This document shows, piece after piece, positions 45,729 to 54,518 of a stretch of DNA of 64,000 bases. Numbering within the stretch: the stretch's first letter is position 1; every line of letters begins with the position of its first letter. The notes beneath the pieces are model-generated. The model saw only the letters and a list, made by a program, of their open reading frames with translations, ran no database searches and had not been told where the DNA came from. This DNA is from Pedobacter mucosus (lineage in GTDB: Bacteria > Bacteroidota > Bacteroidia > Sphingobacteriales > Sphingobacteriaceae): NCBI RefSeq assembly GCF_022200785.1, contig NZ_CP087585.1:1860001-1924000 (forward strand). The letters run 5' to 3'. The position numbers and the translations under genes were made by a program.

Positions 45729-46421
45729 TTAAATCTCTGTTTTGGTGATTAACAACTGTCTGGTTATTGTACCATAAATAATTAAATATTGAGCAATTAG
45801 CAATGCTCCTGAATTTAAAGCTTCACTTTGTGGAATTGGTTGCTTAAACATTGTAATTGCCCAAACGCTATTCGCCAAAATTAAGAATAGTGAGCCAACA
45901 AATATGAGTTGAAAACTGTAGACATTTACCTTTCCATAACGATTAAAGGCCATTATTGCCATGAAAGTAATAATTATTGCAAACATTAATACTGGAAATT
46001 GCATTGCACCAAGACTCGGCTGCAAATAAAAAAACATGCCAGAGCAATAGGTTGCAAAGCCCCCAATTACCCAAAGGATGTAAGGATTTTTATATTCGGG
46101 ATTTGATTTATGGTCTAGCGTATATGCTCTGATATAAAAAACATAACATAGTAAAATCGAGATTATTCCATAAATAAAAAACCAAGTATTTTTTGCTTGC
46201 AATGAAAAAAATATGGTGTTGACTAGTGCGAAAATCAGGCCTGTAAAAATTCTTTTATGAAACCGACCTTTTAATTTAGTTGCTACAAAAAGCCACAACA
46301 ATAAGGTAGCAAAGAAAAATATTTTCGCAAAAGTTACAAGTAGAATATGATTTGTGTATTGGCCGTAAAGCTGAACAATAAAAATTAATGATAGAATGAT
46401 GCTATAAAGTTTGCGTGGCAT
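45729..46421 (-). CDS. YhhN family membrane protein
   Basis: Polytopic inner membrane protein of 230 residues with seven or eight hydrophobic segments (IILSLIFIVQLYGQ, IFFFATLLLWLFVAT, ALVNTIFFSLQ, IISILLCYVFYI and so on) and the family-like motif AIIITFMAIMAFNRYGKVN. YhhN/TMEM86 proteins include lysoplasmalogenases, but the activity of bacterial members is mostly not tested. The gene is alone and divergent from the PAP2 gene 164 bases away. Confidence 0.75.
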   Translation of the reverse strand: MPRKLYSIILSLIFIVQLYGQYTNHILLVTFAKIFFFATLLLWLFVATKLKGRFHKRIFTGLIFALVNTIFFSLQAKNTWFFIYGIISILLCYVFYIRAYTLDHKSNPEYKNPYILWVIGGFATYCSGMFFYLQPSLGAMQFPVLMFAIIITFMAIMAFNRYGKVNVYSFQLIFVGSLFLILANSVWAITMFKQPIPQSEALNSGALLIAQYLIIYGTITRQLLITKTEI

Positions 46422-46580
46422 TGGCTAATAAATATTATTGTAAATTATTAATTAAATGCTTACGAGCATAAATTAAGTACCAATATAATTTAATAGTAGA
46501 AATCAATCACATTTTATTTCAGCAAGACATTCATTTGTTCTGTAACTATTGGCACGACTTCGATTTTAAATAAAAATTTA

Positions 46581-46588
46581 TAGTTTTG
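46581..46588 (+). promoter_or_regulatory. Candidate -7 element for the PAP2 gene
   Basis: TAGTTTTG matches TAnnTTTG, 18 bases before the ATG at 46607, so the leader would be only about a dozen bases. Confidence 0.4.
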
Positions 46589-46606
46589 AATTCAACTACA
46601 ATACTT

Positions 46607-47245
46607 ATGAAAATTAAAGTTCGCAGCCTAGTTGCTATCTTAATTCTATTGATTTTATCGTTTATCCTACTAAGTGTCTTCATTGCAGCGCATCCCATAT
46701 TTCAAATGGATATTGAAATATCTCTGTTTATGCAATTATATCAAGCAAATTGGCTCGACAAATTCATGTTAGCAATCAGTTTTTTTGGCGAATTGCCTTA
46801 TTCTTTATTAATGGTTTTAGTAGTTGCAGGCATTTTCTTTCAACAAAAATTTAAGCGTGAAGCATATTTTATCAGCTCAATTTTACTATCCGGATTAATT
46901 ATTTTAGGCATTAAAAGTATTATAAATCGACCAAGACCAACTTCTTTTTACGTTCGGTTAGTTGAAATAAATCGGTTTCAAAGTTATCCAAGCGGACATG
47001 TTTTATCCTATACTATATTCTTCGGATTTATGATTGTTCTAATGAATACTATACATGATATACCTATTGTTACCAAAAAAATCATTAACAGTATTTCGAT
47101 TTTCTTTTTAATATTGATAGCCCCTTCGAGAATATATTTAGGAGCACACTGGTTCACAGACACCGTTGGAGGCTTTCTACTAGGTTTAATCTGTTTATTT
47201 CCATTATGTTATTTCTATTTAAATAGAGAAAGAGAAATTAAATAG
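46607..47245 (+). CDS. PAP2 family phosphatase
   Basis: Membrane phosphatase of the PAP2 superfamily, typically active on lipid phosphates such as undecaprenyl pyrophosphate or phosphatidic acid. The 212 residues have six hydrophobic segments and the three catalytic blocks: KSIINRPRPTS (KxxxxxxRP type), SYPSGHVLSY (PSGH) and SRIYLGAHWFTDTVGG (SRxxxxxHxxxD). A TTG at 46586 would add seven residues, but ATG is preferred. A HAD phosphatase gene follows 34 bases later. Confidence 0.88.
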   Translation: MKIKVRSLVAILILLILSFILLSVFIAAHPIFQMDIEISLFMQLYQANWLDKFMLAISFFGELPYSLLMVLVVAGIFFQQKFKREAYFISSILLSGLIILGIKSIINRPRPTSFYVRLVEINRFQSYPSGHVLSYTIFFGFMIVLMNTIHDIPIVTKKIINSISIFFLILIAPSRIYLGAHWFTDTVGGFLLGLICLFPLCYFYLNREREIK

Positions 47246-47266
47246 AAGTCGTCTACCAAAATATAA

Positions 47267-47274
47267 TAGTTTTG
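47267..47274 (+). promoter_or_regulatory. Candidate -7 element for the HAD gene
   Basis: TAGTTTTG ends six bases before the ATG at 47280, so the transcript would start at or very near the start codon (leaderless). Confidence 0.35.
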
Positions 47275-47279
47275 TATTT

Positions 47280-47945
47280 ATGTTGGAAATAAAACCAAAA
47301 GCATTTCTTTTTGATCTTAACGGTACCATGATTGATGATATGAATTTTCATAATCATGCTTGGCACAATATACTTACAAAAGATTTAGGTGCTGAAATAA
47401 GTTTTGAGGCCGTAAAAAAAGAAATGTACGGCAAAAACAAAGATTTATTAGAACGCGTTTTTGGTATTGGCCACTTCTCTCAAGAGCGAATTGATCAAAT
47501 CTCGATTGAAAAAGAAAAAAGATATCAAGCCGTTTACAAAGAACATTTAGCACTGATTCCTGGATTAGCTAATTTTTTAAATAAAGCAAAACAGGCCAAT
47601 ATTTTTATGGCTATTGGTTCTGCTGCAATACCATTTAATATAAATTTTGTGCTCGATAATTTAAATATCCGATCTTATTTTAAAGCTATTGTGAGTGCAG
47701 AAGATGTAGAAAATAGTAAACCTGATCCGGAAACTTTTACTAAGGGAGCCGAACTTCTAGGTGTAAAGTTTAACGAATGTATTGTTTTTGAAGATGCTCC
47801 AAAAGGTGTTGAAGCTGCGAAAAACGCAGGAATGAAATGTATTGCCTTAACCACAATGCATACAGCTGAAGAATTTGATGCTTACGATAATATCATTGGT
47901 TTCGTAAAAGATTATAATGATCCGATTTTAGAAACTTTATTTTAA
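47280..47945 (+). CDS. HAD-superfamily phosphatase or phosphoglucomutase
   Basis: A 221-residue HAD hydrolase of the beta-phosphoglucomutase-like class (alpha-helical cap, subfamily I). Motif I is FDLNGTMIDD, with Asn at the position between the two aspartates as in phosphatases, motif II is GSAAI, motif III KPDPE and motif IV EDAPKGVEAAKNAGM. The lack of a mutase-type DxD in motif I argues for a phosphatase, but a phosphomutase is possible. It lies 34 bases after the PAP2 gene and a short stop-to-start gap precedes the aldo/keto reductase. Substrate unknown. Confidence 0.85.
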   Translation: MLEIKPKAFLFDLNGTMIDDMNFHNHAWHNILTKDLGAEISFEAVKKEMYGKNKDLLERVFGIGHFSQERIDQISIEKEKRYQAVYKEHLALIPGLANFLNKAKQANIFMAIGSAAIPFNINFVLDNLNIRSYFKAIVSAEDVENSKPDPETFTKGAELLGVKFNECIVFEDAPKGVEAAKNAGMKCIALTTMHTAEEFDAYDNIIGFVKDYNDPILETLF

Positions 47946-48049
47946 AATCGTTTTAAGAATCACCAAGAGTTCGTCGCTGAATAATTATTGCAGATTATCC
48001 TCTTTTATATGATCAAATCTAGTTAACATTGTTTTTAATCTAATCAAAA

Positions 48050-49039
48050 ATGAATCAGTATATCTCAGAAAATCGCTATGATAAAATGCTATACCGCCGT
48101 TGCGGAAATAGTGGCTTAAAATTACCTGTCGTTTCTTTAGGTTTATGGCATAATTTCGGCCATGTAAATGTATTTGAAAACAGTAAAGATTTAATTTACA
48201 CTGCATTTAACAATGGCATTACCCATTTCGATTTAGCCAATAATTATGGGCCTCCTCCAGGTTCGGCTGAAGAAGTGTTTGGTAAAATACTACATAATGA
48301 TTTTAAAAATTATCGTGATGAAATGATCATATCGAGTAAGGCTGGTTACAAAATGTGGGATGGACCTTATGGAGAATGGGGTTCTAAGAAATACCTTGTT
48401 TCTAGTTTAGATCAGAGTTTAAAAAGAATGAAGTTAGATTATGTTGATATATTTTATCATCATCGTCCGGATTTAGAAACGCCTTTAGAAGAAACTATGG
48501 CTGCATTAAGTCTTATTGTACAGCAAGGAAAAGCTTTATATGTTGGGATTTCAAATTACGAAGCCGATCGAGCTGAAGAAGCGATAACAATTTTAAGACA
48601 AAATGGTACGCCTTGCTTAATTCATCAACCTAAATATTCGATGTTTGAACGTTGGGTAGAAAAAGATTTATTGGGTATTCTTGCTAAAAATAGTGTGGGT
48701 TGCATACCATTTTCACCCCTAGCCCAAGGATTATTAACCGATAAATATTTGCATGGTATTCCTGCAGATTCTCGTGTTGCGACCAGCGGCATCTTTTTGA
48801 AGGAAAGTAATATTACAGCGGAGAAAATATCACAAATTTCTAAATTAAACGATATTGCAATTTCAAGAGGACAAAAGTTAGCACATATGGCGCTATCTTG
48901 GATTTTGAAAGATCCAGCAGTTACCTCAGTGCTAATCGGCGCTAGTAAACCAGAACAAATTACCGACTCCATAAAAGCTTTAGACAACCTTGCTTTTTCT
49001 GAGGAAGAATTGCAACAGATTAATAAAATTTTAGGTTGA
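48050..49039 (+). CDS. Aldo/keto reductase, YghZ-like
   Basis: NADPH-dependent reductase of the AKR14 group (E. coli YghZ, L-glyceraldehyde 3-phosphate reductase, active on methylglyoxal). The 329 residues have the catalytic Asp and Tyr in HFDLANNYGPPPGSAEE, the lysine in ISSKAGYKMWDGPYGEWG and the family signature DIFYHHRPD, SPLAQGLLTDKY and VLIGASKPEQI. The N-terminal MLYRRCGNSGLKLPVVSLG is typical. It follows the HAD gene by 104 bases. Confidence 0.92.
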   Translation: MNQYISENRYDKMLYRRCGNSGLKLPVVSLGLWHNFGHVNVFENSKDLIYTAFNNGITHFDLANNYGPPPGSAEEVFGKILHNDFKNYRDEMIISSKAGYKMWDGPYGEWGSKKYLVSSLDQSLKRMKLDYVDIFYHHRPDLETPLEETMAALSLIVQQGKALYVGISNYEADRAEEAITILRQNGTPCLIHQPKYSMFERWVEKDLLGILAKNSVGCIPFSPLAQGLLTDKYLHGIPADSRVATSGIFLKESNITAEKISQISKLNDIAISRGQKLAHMALSWILKDPAVTSVLIGASKPEQITDSIKALDNLAFSEEELQQINKILG

Positions 49040-49137
49040 AACGAGCACGCCAAATTTTAAAATCTAGCGAAATTAATATACAATCAAACTTAATCTAATT
49101 AAAACCGTTTAGGATTTACAGTATATCAAATTTCTAT

Positions 49138-50061
49138 ATGGCAAAGGCTAACAAATCAATTTATAGTGCATTAGCAGCCAATCTTTTAATTGCCATTACA
49201 AAATTTATTGCAGGAGCATTTACCAATAGCTCATCAATGATTGCAGAAGGAATCCACTCAACGGTAGATACCAGTAACCAGCTACTATTGTTATATGGAT
49301 TAAAAAGAAGCACAAAACCACCTGATAAATACCGCCCATTTGGATATGGAAAAGAGCTTTATTTTTGGTCGTTTATTGTATCTATCATGATTTTTGGTTT
49401 GGGCGGAATCGTCTCAATCGCTCAAGGTATAGTGCATATCCGTACACCAGAAATACTTGGAAATCCTGGTTGGAATTATGCTGTTTTAGCGCTATCATTT
49501 GTTTTTGAAGGTGCATCTCTAATTATTGCGCTTAAAGAATTTGATAAAACAAGAAAGGGCTTATCATGGTGGAAAGCTATTATAAAAAGTAAAGATCCTT
49601 CGGGTTTTTTAGTGCTTTTTGAAGATGGAGCGGCAGTTTTAGGCTTATTAATCGTCTTTGTTTTAATGGTATGTAGCCACAATTTTAATATGCCTGTTTT
49701 GGATGGACTTGCCTCAGTTTTAGTAGGTACCTTATTAATTTTTGTTTCGTTCATCTTAGCCAGAGAGAGCAGAAGTTTATTAATGGGCGAAGGATTAACA
49801 CCGCTAACCCAGCAAAAAATTAAAGAAATTGTTGAGAAAGATAACGATGTAATTGAAACTAAAAATATACTTTCTACTTATCAATCTCCAAAAGAAGTTT
49901 TGTTGGTGCTATTGGTCACTTTTCAATCCAAACTAACTACCGAAGATTTAGCAAACGCAATTAACCGATTAAGAGAAAATATCAAAAGTGAATTCAGCGT
50001 GATCAAGTTTGTAATTATTCAGCCTGAATCTATTAATCAAATACAAAAAGATACATTATAG
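49138..50061 (+). CDS. Cation diffusion facilitator (CDF) transporter
   Basis: Proton/divalent-cation antiporter of the CDF family (zinc, cobalt, iron or manganese export). Of 307 residues the first 200 hold five or six helices. TM2 carries the metal-binding EGIHSTVD (HxxxD), and TM5 has DGLASVLVG. The fingerprint YRPFGYGKELYFWS belongs to a bacterial subgroup that keeps HD in TM2. The last 90 residues form the cytoplasmic metal-binding domain. It is convergent with, and overlaps by six bases, the DUF3095 gene; the metal cannot be inferred. Confidence 0.9.
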   Translation: MAKANKSIYSALAANLLIAITKFIAGAFTNSSSMIAEGIHSTVDTSNQLLLLYGLKRSTKPPDKYRPFGYGKELYFWSFIVSIMIFGLGGIVSIAQGIVHIRTPEILGNPGWNYAVLALSFVFEGASLIIALKEFDKTRKGLSWWKAIIKSKDPSGFLVLFEDGAAVLGLLIVFVLMVCSHNFNMPVLDGLASVLVGTLLIFVSFILARESRSLLMGEGLTPLTQQKIKEIVEKDNDVIETKNILSTYQSPKEVLLVLLVTFQSKLTTEDLANAINRLRENIKSEFSVIKFVIIQPESINQIQKDTL

Positions 50062-51213
50062 TGCTGATTTAAGTTTTTGCTTCAAAATTTTTGCTGCTTG
50101 CGTATATCCACCTTCCGATCCATCAATAAAATGAATATGATCATCTACTAAATCCCTAACATAACAAGACATAACAGATTCATCACTTACATACAACGCA
50201 AAATAGATTTCATCATTTTTTTCCATTAAACCTAAAGCTTTTTCAAGTTCGAACCGCTGCTTTTTAGTGCCTGTTATAACCGTATTTATTCTTCCATCGA
50301 TCACCAAAGTATCCGACATTTCTACCAATTTTTTTAGATAATTTTTACCGCTATTGGTTCTAAAATATATGAATCCATACAGATTAATCATCCAGGTTTT
50401 AGCGAGTTCAATAAGATTTATTTTGCCAAGCCGGTTTCTCATTTCTCTACCTAAGTTGTTAAAACTTGTTTTAAAAATTAGTTTAGGAATAGATATTGGC
50501 TGCCGTTTTTCTGGAAGACCATAAATTTTATCTATAAATTTTATCACTCGGCTAAAAACTGCTGCCTGCTTATCACAACTTTGCGCAACAACAATTAAGG
50601 TTACTACTTCTTCACTATTTTCTGGCGGGGCAATTTTATCCCAACGGCATTGCATACCGCTTAAATCCAGTTCCTCATTATCTGCACCATGATCTGAAGA
50701 AAGATAATCATCACCTTTAATAATTTTTTCAGCATAGCTTAGTCCGTCACCCAAAACCACCGGAATAGTAAAATTGCCCATATTACTGAATTTCGAAATT
50801 TTTAACTGGTGATTTTGATTATAAATTTCTTCAACTGAAACGATGCCTGTTCTCAAATCTAGATTAAAATTAGCTAAGGTATTTGCCTTGTAGAGCGCCA
50901 AAGCACTCATTGCTTTAGTCACAATTGAAGGTGGAATAATGAATGTAGCGCCATCTCCTCCAAAGAAAAAAGGTATGGAAATATTTGCTTTGAAGGCAAT
51001 ATTTAAAACAGTAACAATACTGCCTGTGGCTATTAAATTAACATTTTCATGCAAACCGCTAAGCACTGCGGAAGTAGAGCTTTTAATATCAGTGATGATT
51101 ACATGCCAATCTTGAGGAATACTTTGAAATTGCTTATCCTTCAATAACAATTCACTAAGAGATATTTTATTTACTGGTAAATTGGAATAGAAGTGATCTT
51201 GGTTCGGATTCAT
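50056..51213 (-). CDS. DUF3095 protein resembling a degenerate class III nucleotide cyclase
   Basis: A 385-residue cytoplasmic protein of the DUF3095 family (some members are annotated adenylate cyclase, none is proven). The N-terminal 170 residues align by eye to class III cyclases: WHVIITDIKSST (D42) and FFFGGDGATFI (D87) hold two metal-site aspartates 45 residues apart, as in real cyclases; LRTGIVSVEEI matches their RIGIhtGxv strand; and LSYAEKI matches VNLAARL. The transition-state Asn and Arg are replaced by Ser (S159) and Lys (K163). The C-terminal half has no family I know. It is convergent with the CDF gene and stands alone. Confidence 0.8.
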   Translation of the reverse strand: MNPNQDHFYSNLPVNKISLSELLLKDKQFQSIPQDWHVIITDIKSSTSAVLSGLHENVNLIATGSIVTVLNIAFKANISIPFFFGGDGATFIIPPSIVTKAMSALALYKANTLANFNLDLRTGIVSVEEIYNQNHQLKISKFSNMGNFTIPVVLGDGLSYAEKIIKGDDYLSSDHGADNEELDLSGMQCRWDKIAPPENSEEVVTLIVVAQSCDKQAAVFSRVIKFIDKIYGLPEKRQPISIPKLIFKTSFNNLGREMRNRLGKINLIELAKTWMINLYGFIYFRTNSGKNYLKKLVEMSDTLVIDGRINTVITGTKKQRFELEKALGLMEKNDEIYFALYVSDESVMSCYVRDLVDDHIHFIDGSEGGYTQAAKILKQKLKSAL

Positions 51214-51292
51214 AGGCGTTTAGCTATTAACAATTTACGTAAAATATTGATTTATAAATGTTCGAAAAATTTTAAAGATAGTCCTTAAGCTT

Positions 51293-51311
51293 ATTTAGAA
51301 TAATTAAAAAT
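51293..51311. promoter_or_regulatory. Imperfect dyad upstream of the siderophore receptor
   Basis: ATTTAGAATAATTAAAAAT is a 19-base imperfect dyad (7 of 9 paired positions) and lies 63 bases before the start codon. Position and length suit a Fur-type iron box; the identification is tentative. Confidence 0.35.
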
Positions 51312-51373
51312 AATTTGCTAATGCGGTTCTAATGTCGTTCTTTTGCGCCAACTAAGAATTAATCTAAATAAAG

Positions 51374-53782
51374 ATGACTAAAAAATTTACTCTATTTTTT
51401 AATTTGCTTGCAATAGTACTGCTCCTGGCAGGAAATGTTCATGCCCAATCCAAAAACGGGTCCGTATCTGGATCGATTAAAACCAGCGATGGTAAGCCTG
51501 CAGCTAATGTTAGCGTGGGATTAAAGAATACAGGAAAAATAACCCAAACTGATGATAAGGGGAATTTCACAATCAAAAACGTTACACCGGGAAACTATAT
51601 AATTAAGGTATCAGCAATTGGTGTTTCTTCAGAAGAAAAATCAATAACGGTTACTACAAATCAAACCATATCCACAAGTTTTGCTATTGCTCAATCTTCT
51701 TCACAATTAAAAGATGTAGCAATTAATGGTTACAGAACACCTAACAATAAGCCTATTAATTTAGGTAAAATTGCTATTGCTCCTAAAGATTTACCACAAT
51801 CAGTTCAGATAGTAAACAGTCAAATCATTACAGATCAGCAAGCTTTACGTTTAAGCGACGTTTTAGCTAATGTAAATGGCGTTGCTTATTCAGAAAATCG
51901 TGGCGGTGTAAGTGGCGAAACTTTCGTAGCTAGAGGTTACAGTTTAGGTGGTAACAATTTACTTAAAAATGGTGCTCGTACCTCATCAGGAGGTTCGCCA
52001 GAAGTAAGTACTTTAGAATCTGTTGAGGTGCTAAAAGGTAGTGCTGCCTTATTGTATGGTGGTGTTACAGGTGGTGCAATTATCAACATGATTACAAAAA
52101 AACCAAAATTTGAATATGGTGGTGAAGTTTCTATGCGTGTAGGTAGTTACGATTTATATAAACCAATTGTAGATTTCTATGGTCCAATTTCTAAAAAACT
52201 TGCTTTTCGTATTATAGGTACTACAGAAAATGCAAATAGCTTTAGAGACAATGTAAAAACAAATAGGATTTATGTGAACCCATCATTACTTTATAAAATT
52301 AATGAAAATACCGATTTCTTATTACAAGGTGATTATCTAAAAAGTAATAACACACCAGATTTTGGTATTGGAACAATTGCAAATGCTGTTCCTAATTTAG
52401 ACAGAGGCGCCTATTTAAATGCTCCATGGGCGTATAACAAAACCAATACTGCTACCACACAATTAAATTTTAATCACAAATTTAATGAAGATTGGAAAAT
52501 GACAGTGATCGGTTCATTTCAATCCTATAACAGAAATTATTATAGTGCAGAACGCCCTTTTGCTTTATTAGCTAATGGGATTGCCGCTCGTAATGTTACA
52601 CGTTCGAAATCTAAAGAGTTTACTTATAATCAACAAATTAATGTAAATGGAAAATTCAATACTGGCAACATCACCCACACAATTTTAGTTGGTGTTGATG
52701 CAGATCAGGCAAGAACAACTTCATTAGCAAATTGGAGCTATAATGGTGCAGCTGCATTTAACTATGGTAATATAAATCTTTTAGACCCATCTACCTATTA
52801 CGGATCGGGTATAGAGCCAAACGCAGTCTCTACAAGTTCAACCTTTGCTCCAATTTTTAGAATGGGTGCATTTGTTCAGGATTTAATTAGCATTACAGAA
52901 CAATTCAAAGTGTTGGCAGGCGTAAGGTGGACTTACCAAAAAACACCTTCTACCGTAACTACAGCTAATGCAACAGGTATCAAAACACCTAGTGCTACTG
53001 CAGACAAGATTGATAAAGCATATTCTCCAAAGTTTGGTTTGGTTTATGAGCCATTGAAAACAACTTCTATCTACGTAAGTTATGCAAACAACTTTACGTC
53101 AAATTCAGGAACTGACGTCTTTCTTGCGCCAATGAGACCATCAATTATTGATCAATATGAAGCAGGCGTAAAAAATGATTTTCTTGAAGGAAAGTTAACT
53201 GCAAATGTAACTGTATATAGAATTAAGAATAGCAATTTTGCACAAACTGCCGCTTTAAAAGCTGATGGTACTGCAAATGCTGATGCAACAATTAAAGAGT
53301 TTACAGGTAAAACTGCTAGTGATGGTATAGAGTTTGATTTAAGCGGAACCATCGTTAACGGCTTAAACTTCCTTGCTGGTTATAGCTATAACAACTATCG
53401 CTATTTAAGTACACTTCCGGTTACAGGTTTAATTGAAGGTGAAAGAGTTGTTGGAACCGTAAAAAACAAAGCAAATGCTACCGTTTTTTACACTTTCCAG
53501 GATGGAGCGATAAAAGGCCTTAAATTAGGCACAACCCTAATTTACACTGGCACTCGATTTGGAGGCAGAAACCAGAATAAAAGTGGGACTTCAACTGGTT
53601 TAATTCCATTAACACCATTTACTACTGTTGATTTTACAGCTGGTTATTCATGGAAAAAATTATCGCTTTTAGCTAAACTTGCAAATATTACAAATGAGTT
53701 AAACTATTATGTTCACGAGAATTATAGTGTTAATCCAATTCCACCTCGTCAATTCGTAACTACCGTATCATACAAATTTTAA
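51374..53782 (+). CDS. TonB-dependent siderophore receptor
   Basis: Outer membrane barrel importing ferric siderophores. The 802 residues have a signal peptide (1-24, ending HAQ), a carboxypeptidase-like domain (about 28-115, SGSIKTSDGKPAANVSVG), the plug (LPQSVQIVNSQIITDQQA, LSDVLANVNGVAYSEN, TFVARGYSLGGNNLLKNG, VEVLKGSAALLYGGVTGGAIIN) and a barrel ending in the aromatic VTTVSYKF. LPQSVQIV in the plug is the hallmark of the siderophore class (FhuA/FpvA type). It has its own upstream region with a candidate iron box and a strong terminator. No siderophore synthesis gene is near. Confidence 0.94.
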   Translation: MTKKFTLFFNLLAIVLLLAGNVHAQSKNGSVSGSIKTSDGKPAANVSVGLKNTGKITQTDDKGNFTIKNVTPGNYIIKVSAIGVSSEEKSITVTTNQTISTSFAIAQSSSQLKDVAINGYRTPNNKPINLGKIAIAPKDLPQSVQIVNSQIITDQQALRLSDVLANVNGVAYSENRGGVSGETFVARGYSLGGNNLLKNGARTSSGGSPEVSTLESVEVLKGSAALLYGGVTGGAIINMITKKPKFEYGGEVSMRVGSYDLYKPIVDFYGPISKKLAFRIIGTTENANSFRDNVKTNRIYVNPSLLYKINENTDFLLQGDYLKSNNTPDFGIGTIANAVPNLDRGAYLNAPWAYNKTNTATTQLNFNHKFNEDWKMTVIGSFQSYNRNYYSAERPFALLANGIAARNVTRSKSKEFTYNQQINVNGKFNTGNITHTILVGVDADQARTTSLANWSYNGAAAFNYGNINLLDPSTYYGSGIEPNAVSTSSTFAPIFRMGAFVQDLISITEQFKVLAGVRWTYQKTPSTVTTANATGIKTPSATADKIDKAYSPKFGLVYEPLKTTSIYVSYANNFTSNSGTDVFLAPMRPSIIDQYEAGVKNDFLEGKLTANVTVYRIKNSNFAQTAALKADGTANADATIKEFTGKTASDGIEFDLSGTIVNGLNFLAGYSYNNYRYLSTLPVTGLIEGERVVGTVKNKANATVFYTFQDGAIKGLKLGTTLIYTGTRFGGRNQNKSGTSTGLIPLTPFTTVDFTAGYSWKKLSLLAKLANITNELNYYVHENYSVNPIPPRQFVTTVSYKF

Positions 53783-53795
53783 TAAGATTTAATAC

Positions 53796-53832
53796 AAAAA
53801 CCCCAAATCAATTAAATGATTTGGGGTTTTTT
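53796..53832. terminator. Bidirectional terminator
   Basis: Stem AAAAACCCCAAATCA (53796-53810) and TGATTTGGGGTTTTT (53817-53831), 15-bp perfect arms followed by T on the right and preceded by A on the left, 13 bases after the receptor stop. Confidence 0.92.
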
Positions 53833-53867
53833 GTTTTGATATATTTCTTAATATTATTTTTTACTTG

Positions 53868-54071
53868 TTAAACTATGAATAATATAGTTCCTGCTTTATC
53901 TAGCGAAAAATAAAATTGTGTTTCTCTATAATAGTTTACTACTTCAATATCCATCACCATCCCCGATTTCCCAAATTCATCACTAATGAAATCTCCTACT
54001 TTTATCTTATTTAATTGTAGAATATTTACTGAAGACCTTTTTAAGGTTACCAATTGCCCTTTCATATACAT
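53868..54071 (-). CDS. Hypothetical small protein
   Basis: A 67-residue soluble protein with no known family. It has a beta-strand-like pattern (QLVTLKRSSVNILQLNKIKV, GMVMDIEVVNYY, QFYFSLDKAGTILFIV) that could form a small barrel. No signal peptide or membrane segment. It may start at Met3 (54065). It lies just past a strong bidirectional terminator and has 104 bases of upstream sequence before the Dabb gene, so it is probably transcribed alone. Confidence 0.55.
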   Translation of the reverse strand: MYMKGQLVTLKRSSVNILQLNKIKVGDFISDEFGKSGMVMDIEVVNYYRETQFYFSLDKAGTILFIV

Positions 54072-54175
54072 ATGTACGTATTAATACGTAAATATTACAC
54101 AAAAATAATACACAAAGTTATAATCAACTAACAATCAATACTTTATTTTATTCTAATCTCGTTTTAATACGCAAT

Positions 54176-54472
54176 TTAACAAGCGTCATATATAATGACT
54201 TTTTCAAAATGAATTTTAAATTCATCTAGAAATGCTTTATGCAATGGGTGAACCTGATAGGTATCATGTGCAGCCATATCTTCAAAAAACAAAATCAGGC
54301 TAAAAGTATACGTAACATCTACTACAGCCCTTTCAATCTTCGCTGGTGTACCGATGTGGAAATTTTTAACAACTTCAATATTTTCTAGTGTTTGCAAGCT
54401 CTTCAAAAAAGCTTCTTTTTGTTCAATTGTAATATCGGCCTTTAGCCAAAATAAGACGTGGTGTGCTATCAT
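54176..54472 (-). CDS. Dabb (stress-responsive A/B barrel) domain protein
   Basis: A 98-residue dimeric alpha/beta barrel protein of the Dabb family. The typical start MIAHHVLFWLKAD leads to FLKSLQTLENIEVV, then the conserved VVDVTYTFSLILFFEDMAAHDTYQVHPLHKAFL with the His-Pro-x-His block. The open frame extends to 54514, but the 14 extra residues have no family counterpart, so the ATG at 54472 is used. Its stop is 104 bases from the next gene and LigD lies 46 bases upstream. Role unknown; plant relatives are stress induced. Confidence 0.85.
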   Translation of the reverse strand: MIAHHVLFWLKADITIEQKEAFLKSLQTLENIEVVKNFHIGTPAKIERAVVDVTYTFSLILFFEDMAAHDTYQVHPLHKAFLDEFKIHFEKVIIYDAC

Positions 54473-54518
54473 TTTTATATTTTTTGCTAAGATAGACAAA
54501 CAGTCAAACTTCATCTAC

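Noticed and set aside
46586..46606. TTG start for the PAP2 gene
   Set aside because: An ATG at 46607 leaves the whole family domain intact and lies just behind the candidate promoter.
47280..47945. Naming the HAD protein beta-phosphoglucomutase
   Set aside because: Motif I is DLNGT, without the second Asp of mutases, and there is no maltose phosphorylase next to it; the general HAD call is safer.
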